A DNA stretch of 64,000 bases from Bryobacterales bacterium (GCA_016721425.1 JADKID010000009.1:372001-436000); one strand, 5' to 3'. Shown: positions 50,982 to 62,724, counted from the stretch's first letter. The notes: a model not told the origin generated them from the sequence alone. Numbers and translations: made by a program.

Positions 50982-51413
50982 CTACCTGCTATCGAGCGCG
51001 GCGCGGTCCAGCACGCTGATGCCGCCGCGGCGCAACGTATCGATAGCGTCGTCGGGATGGTCAAAGCGGAAGATCAGGACGGCTTGGCCGCCGCGCATGA
51101 TGGGGAATGCGTACATGTATTCGATGTTGGTGTTGGAGCCCTCGAAGAGATCCAGCACGGCGGAGAGTCCGCCGGGATGGTCCGGCACTTCGATGGCCAC
51201 CACCTCAGTGACCTTGACCACAAAGCCGCCGGCCTCCAGCAAGTTCTTGGCGCGCTCCCAGTCTGAGACGATGATGCGGAGAATGCCGTAGCGCTGCGAA
51301 TCGGCCAGCGAGAGCGCCTGCATGTCGATGCCCTCGCGAGCCAGCAGGCGGCAGGGGGCGATGAGGTGTCCGGGCTTGTTTTCGGAAAAGAGCGAGAGCT
51401 GTTGAATCTTCAT
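50982..51413 (-). CDS. ACT-domain regulatory protein (two ACT repeats)
   Basis: A 143-residue protein of two ACT domains: residues 1-68 (QQLSLFSENKPGHLIAPCRL, YGILRIIVSDWERA) and 70-140 (VVAIEVPDHPGGLSAVLDLF, NTNIEYMYAFPIMR). ACT repeats bind amino acids, often aromatic ones, and frequently accompany iorAB-paaK gene sets as sensors. It has no enzymatic domain. The start overlaps the paaK stop by 4 nt. The likely ligand, an aromatic amino acid, is inferred from operon context. Confidence 0.9.
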   Translation of the reverse strand: MKIQQLSLFSENKPGHLIAPCRLLAREGIDMQALSLADSQRYGILRIIVSDWERAKNLLEAGGFVVKVTEVVAIEVPDHPGGLSAVLDLFEGSNTNIEYMYAFPIMRGGQAVLIFRFDHPDDAIDTLRRGGISVLDRAALDSR

Positions 51414-52741
51414 GCTGGCAACCGCCTGTCGATGACTCGTTTGGCTTTCCCTTCACTGCGCTGGATGGTGTGGGGCTCCACGAGCCGGACCGGCACGCGC
51501 AGGCCGAGCACCTGCTCCAACGCATCTTCTATTTTCGCGCTCAACTCTTCCAGCGCGCCGATTTTGTCGCTGAACGTCTCGGGCGTGACCTCCACCAGCA
51601 CTTCCATCTGATCCAGGCCGTGGGCGCGGTTGAGGACGATCTGATAGTGCGGCAGCGTGCCTTCCACTTCCAGCAGCGCGGTCTCCACCTGCGAGGGGAA
51701 GACGTTGACGCCGCGAATAATCAACATGTCGTCGCTGCGGCGGCTGATGCGCCTCATGCGGCGCAGCGAGCGGCCGCACGGGCACGCGCCCGGCAGCAAC
51801 GCAGTGATGTCGCGCGTGCGGTAGCGGATCATCGGCATGGCGAATTTGCTGAGCGTGGTGAGGACGAGTTCGCCCTCCGCCCCGTCGGGCAGCACTGCGC
51901 CGGTCTCGGGGTCGATGATCTCCGGATAGAAGTGGTCCTCGAAGATGTGCAGGCCGTCCTGCTCCGCACACTCAATGGCCACGCCGGGGCCGATGATCTC
52001 GGAGAGTCCGTAGATATCGATGGCGCGGATGCCGGTGAGTGTCTCGATGCGCTTGCGCATGGAGGCGGTCCAGGGCTCGGCGCCGAAGACGCCCACACGC
52101 AGCGGGAGGTCGCGGATGTCGATGTCCATCTCCACCGCGCGCTCGATCATGTGCAGGAAATAGCTGGGCGTGCAGCAGATGGCGGTGACGCCGAAATCCT
52201 TCATCACCATGAGCTGCCGCTCGGTGTTGCCGCCGGAGATGGGGATGACGGTGGCCCCCAGCGCCTCGGCGCCGTAGTGGGCCCCCAGGCCGCCGGTGAA
52301 GAGGCCGTAGCCGTAGGCGTTCTGCACCACGTCGCCCTGGTGCAGGCCGCAGGCGGCGAAGCTGCGCACCATGACGGAGGTCCAGACATCGAGATCCTGT
52401 TGCGTGTAGGCAACGACGATGGGCTTGCCGGTGGTGCCGCTGGAGGCGTGCAGGCGGACGATCTCTTCCATCGGGCTGGCGAACAGGCCGAAGGGATACG
52501 TGTCGCGCAGATCGGCCTTGGTGGTGAAGGGCAGTTCGGCGATGGCCGCGAGCGATGTGATGCTCTCCGGCGTGATGCCGCGCTCCACCATACGGTCGTG
52601 GAAGAGAGACACGTGTCGATAGGCGCGCGCGACGATGGTTTGCAGGCGGCTCAATTGCAGGTTGGCGAGTTGCGCGGGCGGGATGTAATCCGGTGCGCTG
52701 TCCGGATGAAATCGGGTGCAGGCTTGTTTGGCGGCGTTCAC
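51410..52741 (-). CDS. paaK: phenylacetate-CoA ligase-like enzyme
   Basis: A 443-residue AMP-forming ligase. The start is GTG 52741, overlapping the iorB stop (GTGA). Motifs: the P-loop-like HASSGTTGKPIVVAYT, IYGLSEIIGPGVAIEC, EIIDPETGAVLPDGAEGELV, RYRTRDITALLPG and SDDMLIIRGVNVFPSQVE with the C-terminal Lys region KAKRVIDRRLPA. PaaK activates phenylacetate and, in related types, indoleacetate. In an IOR operon it can run in reverse to release ATP from arylacetyl-CoA, as proposed for archaeal peptide fermenters. Length is normal. Confidence 0.92.
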   Translation of the reverse strand: MNAAKQACTRFHPDSAPDYIPPAQLANLQLSRLQTIVARAYRHVSLFHDRMVERGITPESITSLAAIAELPFTTKADLRDTYPFGLFASPMEEIVRLHASSGTTGKPIVVAYTQQDLDVWTSVMVRSFAACGLHQGDVVQNAYGYGLFTGGLGAHYGAEALGATVIPISGGNTERQLMVMKDFGVTAICCTPSYFLHMIERAVEMDIDIRDLPLRVGVFGAEPWTASMRKRIETLTGIRAIDIYGLSEIIGPGVAIECAEQDGLHIFEDHFYPEIIDPETGAVLPDGAEGELVLTTLSKFAMPMIRYRTRDITALLPGACPCGRSLRRMRRISRRSDDMLIIRGVNVFPSQVETALLEVEGTLPHYQIVLNRAHGLDQMEVLVEVTPETFSDKIGALEELSAKIEDALEQVLGLRVPVRLVEPHTIQRSEGKAKRVIDRRLPA

Positions 52742-53211
52742 GCGAGCCTCCCGGCGGCAAAGGCCTCGAAGTTGATGTCGTGGAGTTTGGGCGCCAAATG
52801 GTTGGCGATGGCGGCGGTCCAGATGGATTCGGGAAATTCCAGATGGCGACTCAGTGCACCGAGCAGCGCGACGTTGATGCACTTCTCGCTCTTGAGCTTC
52901 GTGCCCGCCAGCAGGGCAGGCTCCAGCAGGATGCCATCGGGCTTGAGCACAGCGCGGTTGACTTCCACCTGAGTGGGGTCGAGGACGACGAGGAAATCCG
53001 CCTGCCCGTCGGGCACCATCGGGCTGAAGACTTTGGTGCCATAGCGGACGTCGCTGGAGACCGAGCCACCGCGCTGGCTCATGCCGTGAATCTCGCTCTT
53101 TTTGACGTCCAGACCCGCGGTGAAGGCCACTTCGGCGACGATATCGGAGGCTTTCAGCACACCTTGCCCACCGAGCCCCGCAACGACGATATTGAGCACT
53201 TTATTGCACAT
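52738..53211 (-). CDS. iorB: indolepyruvate ferredoxin oxidoreductase, beta subunit
   Basis: A 157-residue subunit, normally about 180-200. Start at ATG 53211, overlapping the end of iorA by 11 nt; the frame extends further upstream but into iorA. The gamma-domain fold of 2-oxoacid oxidoreductases is seen: VLNIVVAGLGGQGVLKASDI, SEIHGMSQRGGSVSSDVRYG, ADFLVVLDPTQVEVNRAVLK. With IorA it converts aryl-pyruvates and CoA into arylacetyl-CoA, CO2 and reduced ferredoxin. The C-terminal 20-30 residues are shorter than in the best-known enzymes. Confidence 0.88.
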   Translation of the reverse strand: MCNKVLNIVVAGLGGQGVLKASDIVAEVAFTAGLDVKKSEIHGMSQRGGSVSSDVRYGTKVFSPMVPDGQADFLVVLDPTQVEVNRAVLKPDGILLEPALLAGTKLKSEKCINVALLGALSRHLEFPESIWTAAIANHLAPKLHDINFEAFAAGRLA

Positions 53212-54821
53212 TTTTGTCGCTTTCTGCACACTTTTCGTACTGTCGAATGGCCCCTGCCGCCAGCAGGCAGTTGCGCCGCGCAATGATGACGGCGAGCTCG
53301 CCGGACGCCAGACAACTCTGAACCAGATCCTGAAACGCCTGCGGATTCGCCATGGGGTCCATCACGTGCACCTGCTCGATCCCCATCGCACGGATGACGT
53401 TCTCGAAGACGAACTTTCCGGTGGCCGAATGATGCAGCGTCCGGCCGGTGCCGGGGTGCTCCTGCTGCCCGGTCATGGCGGTGGTGCCGTTGTCGAGCAC
53501 CACCAGCACGTGGCCGGTGGCGGGCGGGTTGTAGACCATCTCGACCAGGCCGTTGATGCCGCTGTGGACGAAGGTGCTATCACCGATGACGCTGACCACG
53601 CGGCGGGCCTCATCGGGCGGCAGAGTGTGGCGCAGGCCGAGGCCGACACCGATGGACGCGCCCATGCAGACCAGAGTATCCATCGCCGAGAAGGGCGGCA
53701 GCACGCCGAGCGAGTAGCAGCCGATGTCGCCGGAGACGATGCAGTTGAGATCGCGCAGAGCCGTGAAGACGGTGCGATGAGGGCAGCCCTGGCAGAGCGC
53801 GGGCGGCTTGCCGGGCATTGGTTTCGGCTCGGGTGTGAGATCGCCGGCGGCGATGCGGGCGACGCGAGCGGCGTTGAGCTCGCCGAAGCGGAAGATCTCC
53901 GGCTGGCTCTCCACGGCAATGCCGGCGGTGCGCGCGGACTCCACCAGATAGGGATCGCCCTCTTCGATGATCAGCGTGCGCGGGTGCGCGGCGGCGAACT
54001 CGCGCATGGCGGAGAGCGGCAGCGGATAAGTCATGCCGAGCTTCAACACAGCGGCATGGGGCAAGGCTTCGCGCACGTGCTGGTAGGAGATGCCCGAGGT
54101 GATGACGCCGAACTCCGGGCTGCCGGCCGTGGTGGTGTTCGGCCCTTCCCTCTCGTTCCAGGCGGCGATCTCGGCGAGCTTGGCGCGCAGGCGATGGTGC
54201 GCCGGGCGGGCGTAGGCGGGGATCATGACGCGGGCCGGGATGTCGCGGACGAAGCCGGCGGCGGGGGCGAGCGGGACTGCGTAGCCGGGTGTTTCGACAA
54301 TGGTCTTGGAGTGGCAGACGCGCGTGGTCATGCGGAGCAGGATAGGCACGCCCCAGCGCTCGGAGACCTCGATGGCGAGGAGGGTGAAGTTGTAGGCCTC
54401 CTGCGAATCGGAGGGCTCGAGCATGGGCACACCGGCGGCGACGGCGTAGCGGCGGTTGTCCTGCTCGTTCTGGCTGGAGGCCATGCCCGGGATCGTCGGC
54501 GGAGACGATGACGAGGGCGCCGCGCACGCCGGTGTAGGCGGCGGTGAAGAGCGGGTCGGCCGCCACGTTGAGGCCGACGTGCTTCATGGTGACCAGCGCG
54601 CGACCGCCGGCGAAGGCGACACCGATGCCGACCTCCAAGGCGACCTTCTCATTGGGCGACCATTGGGCGCGGCCGCCGAGCCGCTCCAATTCCTCCAGGA
54701 TCTCGGTGGAGGGCGTGCCGGGGTAGCCGGTGCCGAGAGCGAGACCGGCGTCGAGGGCGGCAAGCGCGACGGCCTCGTCGCCACTCAGGATGGACCGGCG
54801 GGCGGGAACAGGATTGGTCAA
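53201..54821 (-). pseudogene. iorA: indolepyruvate ferredoxin oxidoreductase alpha subunit, frameshifted and without ferredoxin domain
   Basis: The 5' part (TTG 54821 to about 54485) encodes the pyrimidine-domain start (LSGDEAVALAALDAGLALGT, GYPGTPSTEILEELE, HVGLNVAADPLF, ALVIVSADDPG). At CCCGGG (54486-54491) the reading must jump: the rest (from ATG 54484: MASSQNEQDNRRYA) matches the usual continuation DPG-MHSSQNEQDNR in the other frame. One extra G in the GGG run explains it; sequencing error, programmed shift or true mutation cannot be told apart. The remainder includes PPALCQGCPHRTVFTALRDL and GDIGCYSLGVLPPF (TPP domain). It ends YEKCAESDKNVQ and lacks the C-terminal 2[4Fe-4S] CxxCxxC domain seen in typical IorA. 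Confidence 0.82.
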
Positions 54822-55065
54822 AACAGGATGGCCTCGCGAAGAAGGGAGTAAGGGAGAAGTTTATCGGAAATGGGAGGCGGGGGGCAAACGTAGGAGCGTG
54901 CCGCAGGCCGGATTCTTAGGTGGCGTACGATGCCGCGCGTGGCGAACTTGGTGGCGGTCACTTCGGCCAGCAGGAGTCAATCCACATCTGGAGCGTCGTT
55001 CGGAGCCACGTCGGCGTTCGGCCGGCAATGTAGGGCTCCAGTTCGGTCTCGAAACGAGTCACGAG

Positions 55066-55326
55066 GGTGGGCGAGCTCTTCCACGCCGCCGATCAGCGGG
55101 ATCATGACTTCGGGATGACCGTCTTGAGGCTCTTGACGTCGGGCGCGAAGTTCTTGTAGCGGTTGAGCATCTCCTTCTTGGCCTTGATGTCGGACGTGGG
55201 GAGCTTGGCGATTGCCTTGGTGCGGTCGTTCACCTTGCCGGAGGGCAGACGGTCTTCGGCGAAGACCATGTGCGCTGTGCGGCAGAGCCCGATACCTTCG
55301 GAGCCGAAGGCACGGGCGGCCCTGGC
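55066..55326 (-). pseudogene. internally deleted remnant of ppdK
   Basis: This 261-bp stretch matches the intact ppdK at 56739-57321 (same strand), with about 322 bp missing in three blocks: about 163 bp between two copies of GGGATGACCGTCTTG, about 138 bp between two copies of GGAGCTTGGCGAG, and about 21 bp near 55245. Point changes are few in the first half and more in the 3' part. The peptide segment EVMIPLIGGVEELAH remains readable. It has no start and cannot give a functional enzyme. It ends 9 bp before the antitoxin gene; the bases from 54822 to 55065 show nothing recognisable. Confidence 0.88.
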
Positions 55327-55334
55327 ATAGCCCC

Positions 55335-55694
55335 TTATGTGGGCTGGAGTCTTCGTCGGGCTGCCACCGGTGACGCCTGTCTGCGCTTGGCAGCAATACT
55401 CTGTTGAGGGACAAAATGCACCTCAAGCCGCTGCTCCAGGGCCGCCGCTATGCGCTGGAGTATCGTGAGGGAATGCCCTTCATAGTCGGCGTCTTCCAGC
55501 CTGGCGATCACCGGCTGCTTTGATCCAATCAGAGCCGCCAACTCGCCCTGCGTGAGGCCAGCTTTGGTTCGGGCGTCGTAGATCATTTGAGCGACCTCAA
55601 AGTTGATCCTCGCTTGTGCGATCCCGGCCTTGACGCTATCGTTGTCCCCGGTCACGCTCTTGAGGATCTTCAGCGCGTCTCTGGTTCTTGCCAT
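55335..55694 (-). CDS. XRE-family antitoxin (HigA-like)
   Basis: A 119-residue protein. N-terminal 40 residues are charged; a helix-turn-helix follows at residues 35-90 (AQMIYDARTKAGLTQGELAA, IGSKQPVIARLEDADYEGHS). A basic tail closes it (AAKRRQASPVAARRRLQ). It would bind the promoter and neutralise the toxin encoded immediately upstream (toxin first, 2-bp gap, same strand), the usual HigBA order. The downstream side is the ppdK remnant. Confidence 0.85.
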   Translation of the reverse strand: MARTRDALKILKSVTGDNDSVKAGIAQARINFEVAQMIYDARTKAGLTQGELAALIGSKQPVIARLEDADYEGHSLTILQRIAAALEQRLEVHFVPQQSIAAKRRQASPVAARRRLQPT

Positions 55695-55696
55695 GA

Positions 55697-56077
55697 CTAT
55701 TCCTCCTCCGAGTATGTATGCTGGTCCGGACTCGCCTCGAATGCCCGTTTGCGCCGGATAGCCCGTTCTATATCAGCCGCCGGCACGTTGCCTTCCTTCG
55801 TTAGCGCATGCCCCAGGATCGCGAGACTCCGCCCGTGAAAGAAGTAGAGAATCCGGTAGTTTACGTGGCCTTTTCGAATCCGAATCTCATGGATGCCGTC
55901 TCGCAGAATGTCAGCGAGGGGCCGCCGTAATTCATGCCCGGAATTGGCGAGCCGCTCAATGGCGGCGACGCAACTTTCATAAGCCTTCCGGTCGGTTCGC
56001 CGAAGTTCCTTCAGCCAGTCGAGCACCGGGACGTTTTGTGGATCTCGCTGGTAGAAGATGACATCAGTCCGAGGCAT
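55697..56077 (-). CDS. RelE/HigB-like mRNA interferase toxin (Gp49 type)
   Basis: A 126-residue protein with the phage-derived Gp49-like/RelE fold: VLDWLKELRRTDRKAYESCV, LRRPLADILRDGIHEIRI and RKGHVNYRILYFFHGRSLAI, then a basic HALTKEGNVPAADIERAIRR. Such toxins cut mRNA on the ribosome when the antitoxin is degraded. The Arg, Tyr and His positions expected around the active site seem present. Start at the ATG at 56077. It lies between the intact ppdK terminator and the antitoxin gene. Confidence 0.85.
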   Translation of the reverse strand: MPRTDVIFYQRDPQNVPVLDWLKELRRTDRKAYESCVAAIERLANSGHELRRPLADILRDGIHEIRIRKGHVNYRILYFFHGRSLAILGHALTKEGNVPAADIERAIRRKRAFEASPDQHTYSEEE

Positions 56078-56172
56078 ACGGCTTCAGCTCGAAGGTATCA
56101 CAATATTGCTATAGCAGCCAAGGGGTTCAGCGGAGTTTGGCCGGTAGCCCTGCACTTGCACGCAGCAAGAAA

Positions 56173-56201
56173 GGCCGCGCCCCCGGTTGGGAGACGCGGC
56201 C
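56173..56201 (-). terminator. intrinsic terminator after ppdK
   Basis: GGCCGCG (56173-56179) pairs with CGCGGCC (56195-56201) around a 15-nt loop. Reading the minus strand away from ppdK, the stem is followed by TTTCTT, giving a plausible terminator 26 bp after the ppdK stop. The plus-strand side also has a TTGTTTT run, so it may work both ways. Confidence 0.65.
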
Positions 56202-56226
56202 CTCTTGTTTTGGACTGTGAACCGAA

Positions 56227-58980
<2,754 letters not shown>

Positions 58981-59020
58981 ATGGATTATTTAGCTCCTGA
59001 TTGATCAGTAGTTGAAGAGT

Positions 59021-61132
59021 TCATTCGGACGTTGATGATGTCACGATCTCCGAAAAATCGGCGATCGAGGAAACTTCGGAGAAAAGCTGGCCCAAGAGGG
59101 CAAGGCGGTTTTGGCGAACGGCCGCGTCGGGCGCGTTCACCAGGACGGAATCGAAGAAGTTGTCGACTGCGGGGCGCAGGGTGGATACGGCCAGCAGGGC
59201 CTGGATATAGTCGTCGGACTGGCGGAGTTGTTGGACGCGGGCCAGAACGCGGGTCATGTCCTGGTAGAGGTCCTTCTCCGCGCCGGGCTCCAGGAGTGAT
59301 TCGGAGACCGCGCCGCCGGGGCGTCCGGCCTGTTTGAGAATGTTGCCGATGCGTTTGAAGCTGGCGGCGAGGGGTAAGAAGTCTTCGGTCTGGCGCACCA
59401 TCTTGAGGGCGCGCAGGCGGGCCTCGACGTCCACGAGGTCCGGCGGATTGGCGGCGAGGACGGCTGAGATTTCGTCGTAGGCGAAACCGCGCACGTCGCG
59501 GAAGTAGTATTTGACGCGCTCGGTCATGAAGTCGCGCAGTTGCTTGGCCAACTCCAGCGAGCCATCCGAACCGCGATTTTCGACATAGCCGGCCTTCCGC
59601 TCGCAGAGGAAAATCCGGCTGGTCTCCTCGGCGCCGGCGGTGATGAACTTGTCGAGGTTGAGCCGGATGCGGCCCTCGACCAGAATCTTGACAATGCCCT
59701 GCGCGGCGCGCCGCAGGCCCAGGGGGTCCTTGGAGCCGGTGGGGATCATGCCGAGGGCAAAGCAGCCTTCCAAGCTATCGAACTTGTCGGCCATGGAGAG
59801 GACGCGGCCTTCGACGGTGGCGGGAATGGGCCCGTCCATGGAGAGCGGCTTGTAGTGGTCGTACATGGCCCGCCAGACGATTTCGGGCTCGCCCTGCGCC
59901 TTGGCGTACAGGCCGCCCATGATGCCCTGGAGATCGGTGAACTCTTTGACCATTTCGGTCATGAGGTCGGTCTTGCAGAGCATGGCGGCGCGGCGGATGG
60001 CGGCCTCATCCAGCCCGAGTTCGCGGGCGATGCGCGTGGCGCCGGCCTCGACGCCCAGGCGCTTTTCGAAGTAGGAGCCGAGCTTGGCCTGGAACGTAAC
60101 GGCCGCGAGATCGTCCACGCGATCGGCCAGTTTCTTGTGCTGATCCTGATCCCAGAAGAAACGCGCGTCGTTGAAGCGGGCTTCCAAGACGCGCTCGTTG
60201 CCCTTGACGACGTAGCCCTTCTTATCCGCCTTGATGTTCATGATGGCGACGAAGCGCGGGGCCATATTGCCGGCGGAGTCCTGGACGGTGAAGTAGCGCT
60301 GGTGGTGGCGCATCACCATGCTGAGGACTTCCTGCGGCAGAGCGAGGAACTTCTCGTCGAAGCTGCCGAGGATGGGGGTGGGAAATTCGGTGAGGTAGAC
60401 GAGATCGGTGAGGAGGGCTTCGTCGGGAATCAGCGTCAGGCCTGTTCCCTTGAGCAGCTTTTTGATGCCGTCCTGGATGCGTTTGCGGCGCTTGGCGGCG
60501 GAGAGGATGACGCCGTTCTTTTCGAGCCGATCTTCGTAGTTGGCGTGATCGAAGGCGATCTCATCGGAGCCCATGCGGCGGTGGCCGCGGGAGAGGGCGC
60601 CGGACTTGACGGCGGCGAGGGTGAAATCGACGATGGAATCGCCGAGCAGGGCGACGATCCAGCGGATGGGGCGGATGAAGGTGGTCTCGCCCTTGCCGGT
60701 CCAGTACATGGCTTTCGGCCACGGGATTTTGGCGATCAGGGCCGGCAGCGCTTCGGCGAGGATGTCGCTGGTCTCGCGGCCGGCGATAGCGCGGCGCAGA
60801 GCGTAGTATTCGCCGCGAGGCGTGACCTCGGTAGCGAGGTCATCGGCGGTGACGCCGTTCTTTTTGGCGAAGCCCATGGCCGCGCCGGGTCCGGCCGATT
60901 TCGGCGGCCCCATGACCAGCTCGTCGCGATCGGCCTGGCGCGTGGTGAGCGCCGCGCAGCGGATGACGAGGCGGCGGGCCGTGCCGTCCATTGCGACGTT
61001 GCCGGTCTCCAACTGATTCGCCGTGCAGAGATCGCGGAACAGCCGCTCCAGTTCGCCGAGGGCCGGCACGATCATCCAGTGCGGGATTTCCTCGACGCCG
61101 ATTTCCAGCAGGAAGGGCTTCACGTCGCTCAT
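59021..61132 (-). CDS. glyS: glycine-tRNA ligase beta subunit
   Basis: A 703-residue tetrameric-type GlyRS beta chain: LLEIGVEEIPHWMIVPALGE at the N-terminus, AMGFAKKNG, TFIRPIRWIVALLGD, LPQEVLSMVMRHHQRYFTV, FWDQDQHKKLADR, and a C-terminal tRNA-binding domain (DQNRLAL-like RQNRLALLGQLFSEVSSIAD). It needs the alpha subunit GlyQ, whose gene overlaps by 4 nt upstream, and together they charge tRNA-Gly. Length and motifs are ordinary. Confidence 0.97.
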   Translation of the reverse strand: MSDVKPFLLEIGVEEIPHWMIVPALGELERLFRDLCTANQLETGNVAMDGTARRLVIRCAALTTRQADRDELVMGPPKSAGPGAAMGFAKKNGVTADDLATEVTPRGEYYALRRAIAGRETSDILAEALPALIAKIPWPKAMYWTGKGETTFIRPIRWIVALLGDSIVDFTLAAVKSGALSRGHRRMGSDEIAFDHANYEDRLEKNGVILSAAKRRKRIQDGIKKLLKGTGLTLIPDEALLTDLVYLTEFPTPILGSFDEKFLALPQEVLSMVMRHHQRYFTVQDSAGNMAPRFVAIMNIKADKKGYVVKGNERVLEARFNDARFFWDQDQHKKLADRVDDLAAVTFQAKLGSYFEKRLGVEAGATRIARELGLDEAAIRRAAMLCKTDLMTEMVKEFTDLQGIMGGLYAKAQGEPEIVWRAMYDHYKPLSMDGPIPATVEGRVLSMADKFDSLEGCFALGMIPTGSKDPLGLRRAAQGIVKILVEGRIRLNLDKFITAGAEETSRIFLCERKAGYVENRGSDGSLELAKQLRDFMTERVKYYFRDVRGFAYDEISAVLAANPPDLVDVEARLRALKMVRQTEDFLPLAASFKRIGNILKQAGRPGGAVSESLLEPGAEKDLYQDMTRVLARVQQLRQSDDYIQALLAVSTLRPAVDNFFDSVLVNAPDAAVRQNRLALLGQLFSEVSSIADFSEIVTSSTSE

Positions 61133-62046
61133 GCCGCCACCTCCGGCGCATTGAGCAGCGCCTGTTGATCCACCCAGGAGGTGGCCACGCCGACGGCGAG
61201 TTTGCGGACGCGGGCGATGACGCCGACGCGTTCCGTGACGGAGATGGCGCCGCGCGCATCGAGCAGATTGAAGCTATGGGAGCAGTTGAGCACGTGATCG
61301 TAGGCGCTGAGCAACGGCCAGCGGCGCTTCTCCGTGCCCTCCTTTTCGGGATCCAGCGAGCGGTATTCGTCGATCAGGCGCTGCGCCTCTTTCTCGTGGA
61401 GGTCAAAGAGCTGCCACAGCATCTTCACGTCGGCCTTTTCGAAGTTGTAGACGGAGAACTGTTGCTCATCGCGGAAGCGCACGTCGCGGTAAGAGGTGCC
61501 TGCCACCCACTCGATGTCATAGACCGACTTGCGGTCCTGGAGGAAGGCGACGAGCCGCTCCAGCCCGTAGGTGAGCTCGGCCGGGACGAGATCGAGATCC
61601 ACGCCGCCGCACTGCTGGAAGTAGGTGAACTGGGTGACTTCGAGACCGTCGAGCATGACCTGCCAGCCGATGCCCCAGGCGCCGAGGGTGGGCGATTCCC
61701 AGTTGTCCTCCTCAAACTTGAGGTCGTGCTGATCGAGCCGGATGCCGACGGCTTCCAGCGACTCCAGATAGAGATCCATCACGTTGGCGGGGGCCGGCTT
61801 GAGGATCACCTGCAACTGGGAGTGCTTGTAGAGGCGGTTGGGGTTTTCGCCGTAGCGGCCATCGGCCGGACGGCGCGAGGGCTGCACGTAGGCGACGCTG
61901 TAGGGCTTGGGACCCAGGACGCGGAGAAAGGTCTCGGGGCACATGGTGCCGGCGCCGACCTCGATATCGTAGGGCTCCTGAATGACACAGCCGTGCTTCG
62001 CCCAGAAGCGTTTCAGCTTAAAGATCGTCTCCTGATAGGAATCCAT
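61129..62046 (-). CDS. glyQ: glycine-tRNA ligase alpha subunit
   Basis: A 305-residue catalytic subunit with class II motifs: YQETIFKLKRFWAKHGCVIQ, QPYD-like EPYDIEVGAGTMCPETFLRV, VQPSRRPADGRYGENPNRLY, NWESPTLGAWGIGWQVMLDG and LTYGLERLVAFLQD. It forms the alpha2beta2 GlyRS with glyS (4-nt overlap). Located 6 bp after recO. Normal length. Confidence 0.97.
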   Translation of the reverse strand: MDSYQETIFKLKRFWAKHGCVIQEPYDIEVGAGTMCPETFLRVLGPKPYSVAYVQPSRRPADGRYGENPNRLYKHSQLQVILKPAPANVMDLYLESLEAVGIRLDQHDLKFEEDNWESPTLGAWGIGWQVMLDGLEVTQFTYFQQCGGVDLDLVPAELTYGLERLVAFLQDRKSVYDIEWVAGTSYRDVRFRDEQQFSVYNFEKADVKMLWQLFDLHEKEAQRLIDEYRSLDPEKEGTEKRRWPLLSAYDHVLNCSHSFNLLDARGAISVTERVGVIARVRKLAVGVATSWVDQQALLNAPEVAA

Positions 62047-62052
62047 GCGGAA

Positions 62053-62706
62053 CTAGAGCGCCTCCATGAGCGGGACAGTAATGAGCTTGCGCTCGATGTG
62101 TAGTTCGATTTCCCGGTAGAGGAAGCGGCGCAGGTCGCGGCCGGTTTCCCTGGACCAGGGCAGGTGGGAGAAGTGTTCGATGGGGCGGACGGCCATCTCA
62201 GCGGCGAGCTCCTGTGTGACGGCGCTGACGCGCAGATCGGGCAGAATGCCGGAGAGGCGGACGGCCCAGAAGGTGAAATAGGTGGCGGCGCGCCAGACCG
62301 CTGCCGGTAACTGATCGGGCGGCGTGGCGCGCAAGTCGGCCAGCACGGCGCTGATCAGCCGGAAAAACCGCTCGTTCGGTTCCGAGGGCGGCAGCAAGTG
62401 GTCGGACACCTCCGCAATGTAGTCGAGCGCAATGCCGGCCTCGTAGGAGCTGAACAGACTGAACTGCGTCTGGATCAATTCCGTCGATTCCAGCCGGACC
62501 AGCTCGACGTTCTCCCGCTGATAGTAGGCCGCTCGGACCTGCGAGAGCCGTTCGAGTGCCGATCCGAAGGGCCCTTTGGGCTTTCGCGCCCGTTTGGCAA
62601 CGCCTCGCAGCTTTCCCTGATCGCGAGTAAAAAAGCTCACGATGAGATCCCCTTCCTGGAAAGGGTAGGTGCGGAGGACGAACGCCTCACTGACGCGAGC
62701 TGGCAT
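62053..62706 (-). CDS. recO: DNA repair protein RecO
   Basis: A 217-residue protein with the RecO OB-fold start MPARVSEAFVLRTYPFQEGD, GKLRGVAKRARKPKGPFG, and a helical C-terminal part. RecO loads RecA on SSB-coated DNA through the RecFOR pathway. The Cys zinc site found in many members is absent, as in several other groups. First gene of the recO-glyQ-glyS-ppdK run; gene order recO-glyQS is common. Confidence 0.92.
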   Translation of the reverse strand: MPARVSEAFVLRTYPFQEGDLIVSFFTRDQGKLRGVAKRARKPKGPFGSALERLSQVRAAYYQRENVELVRLESTELIQTQFSLFSSYEAGIALDYIAEVSDHLLPPSEPNERFFRLISAVLADLRATPPDQLPAAVWRAATYFTFWAVRLSGILPDLRVSAVTQELAAEMAVRPIEHFSHLPWSRETGRDLRRFLYREIELHIERKLITVPLMEAL

Positions 62707-62724
62707 CGCTGGCGCTCAATTTCC

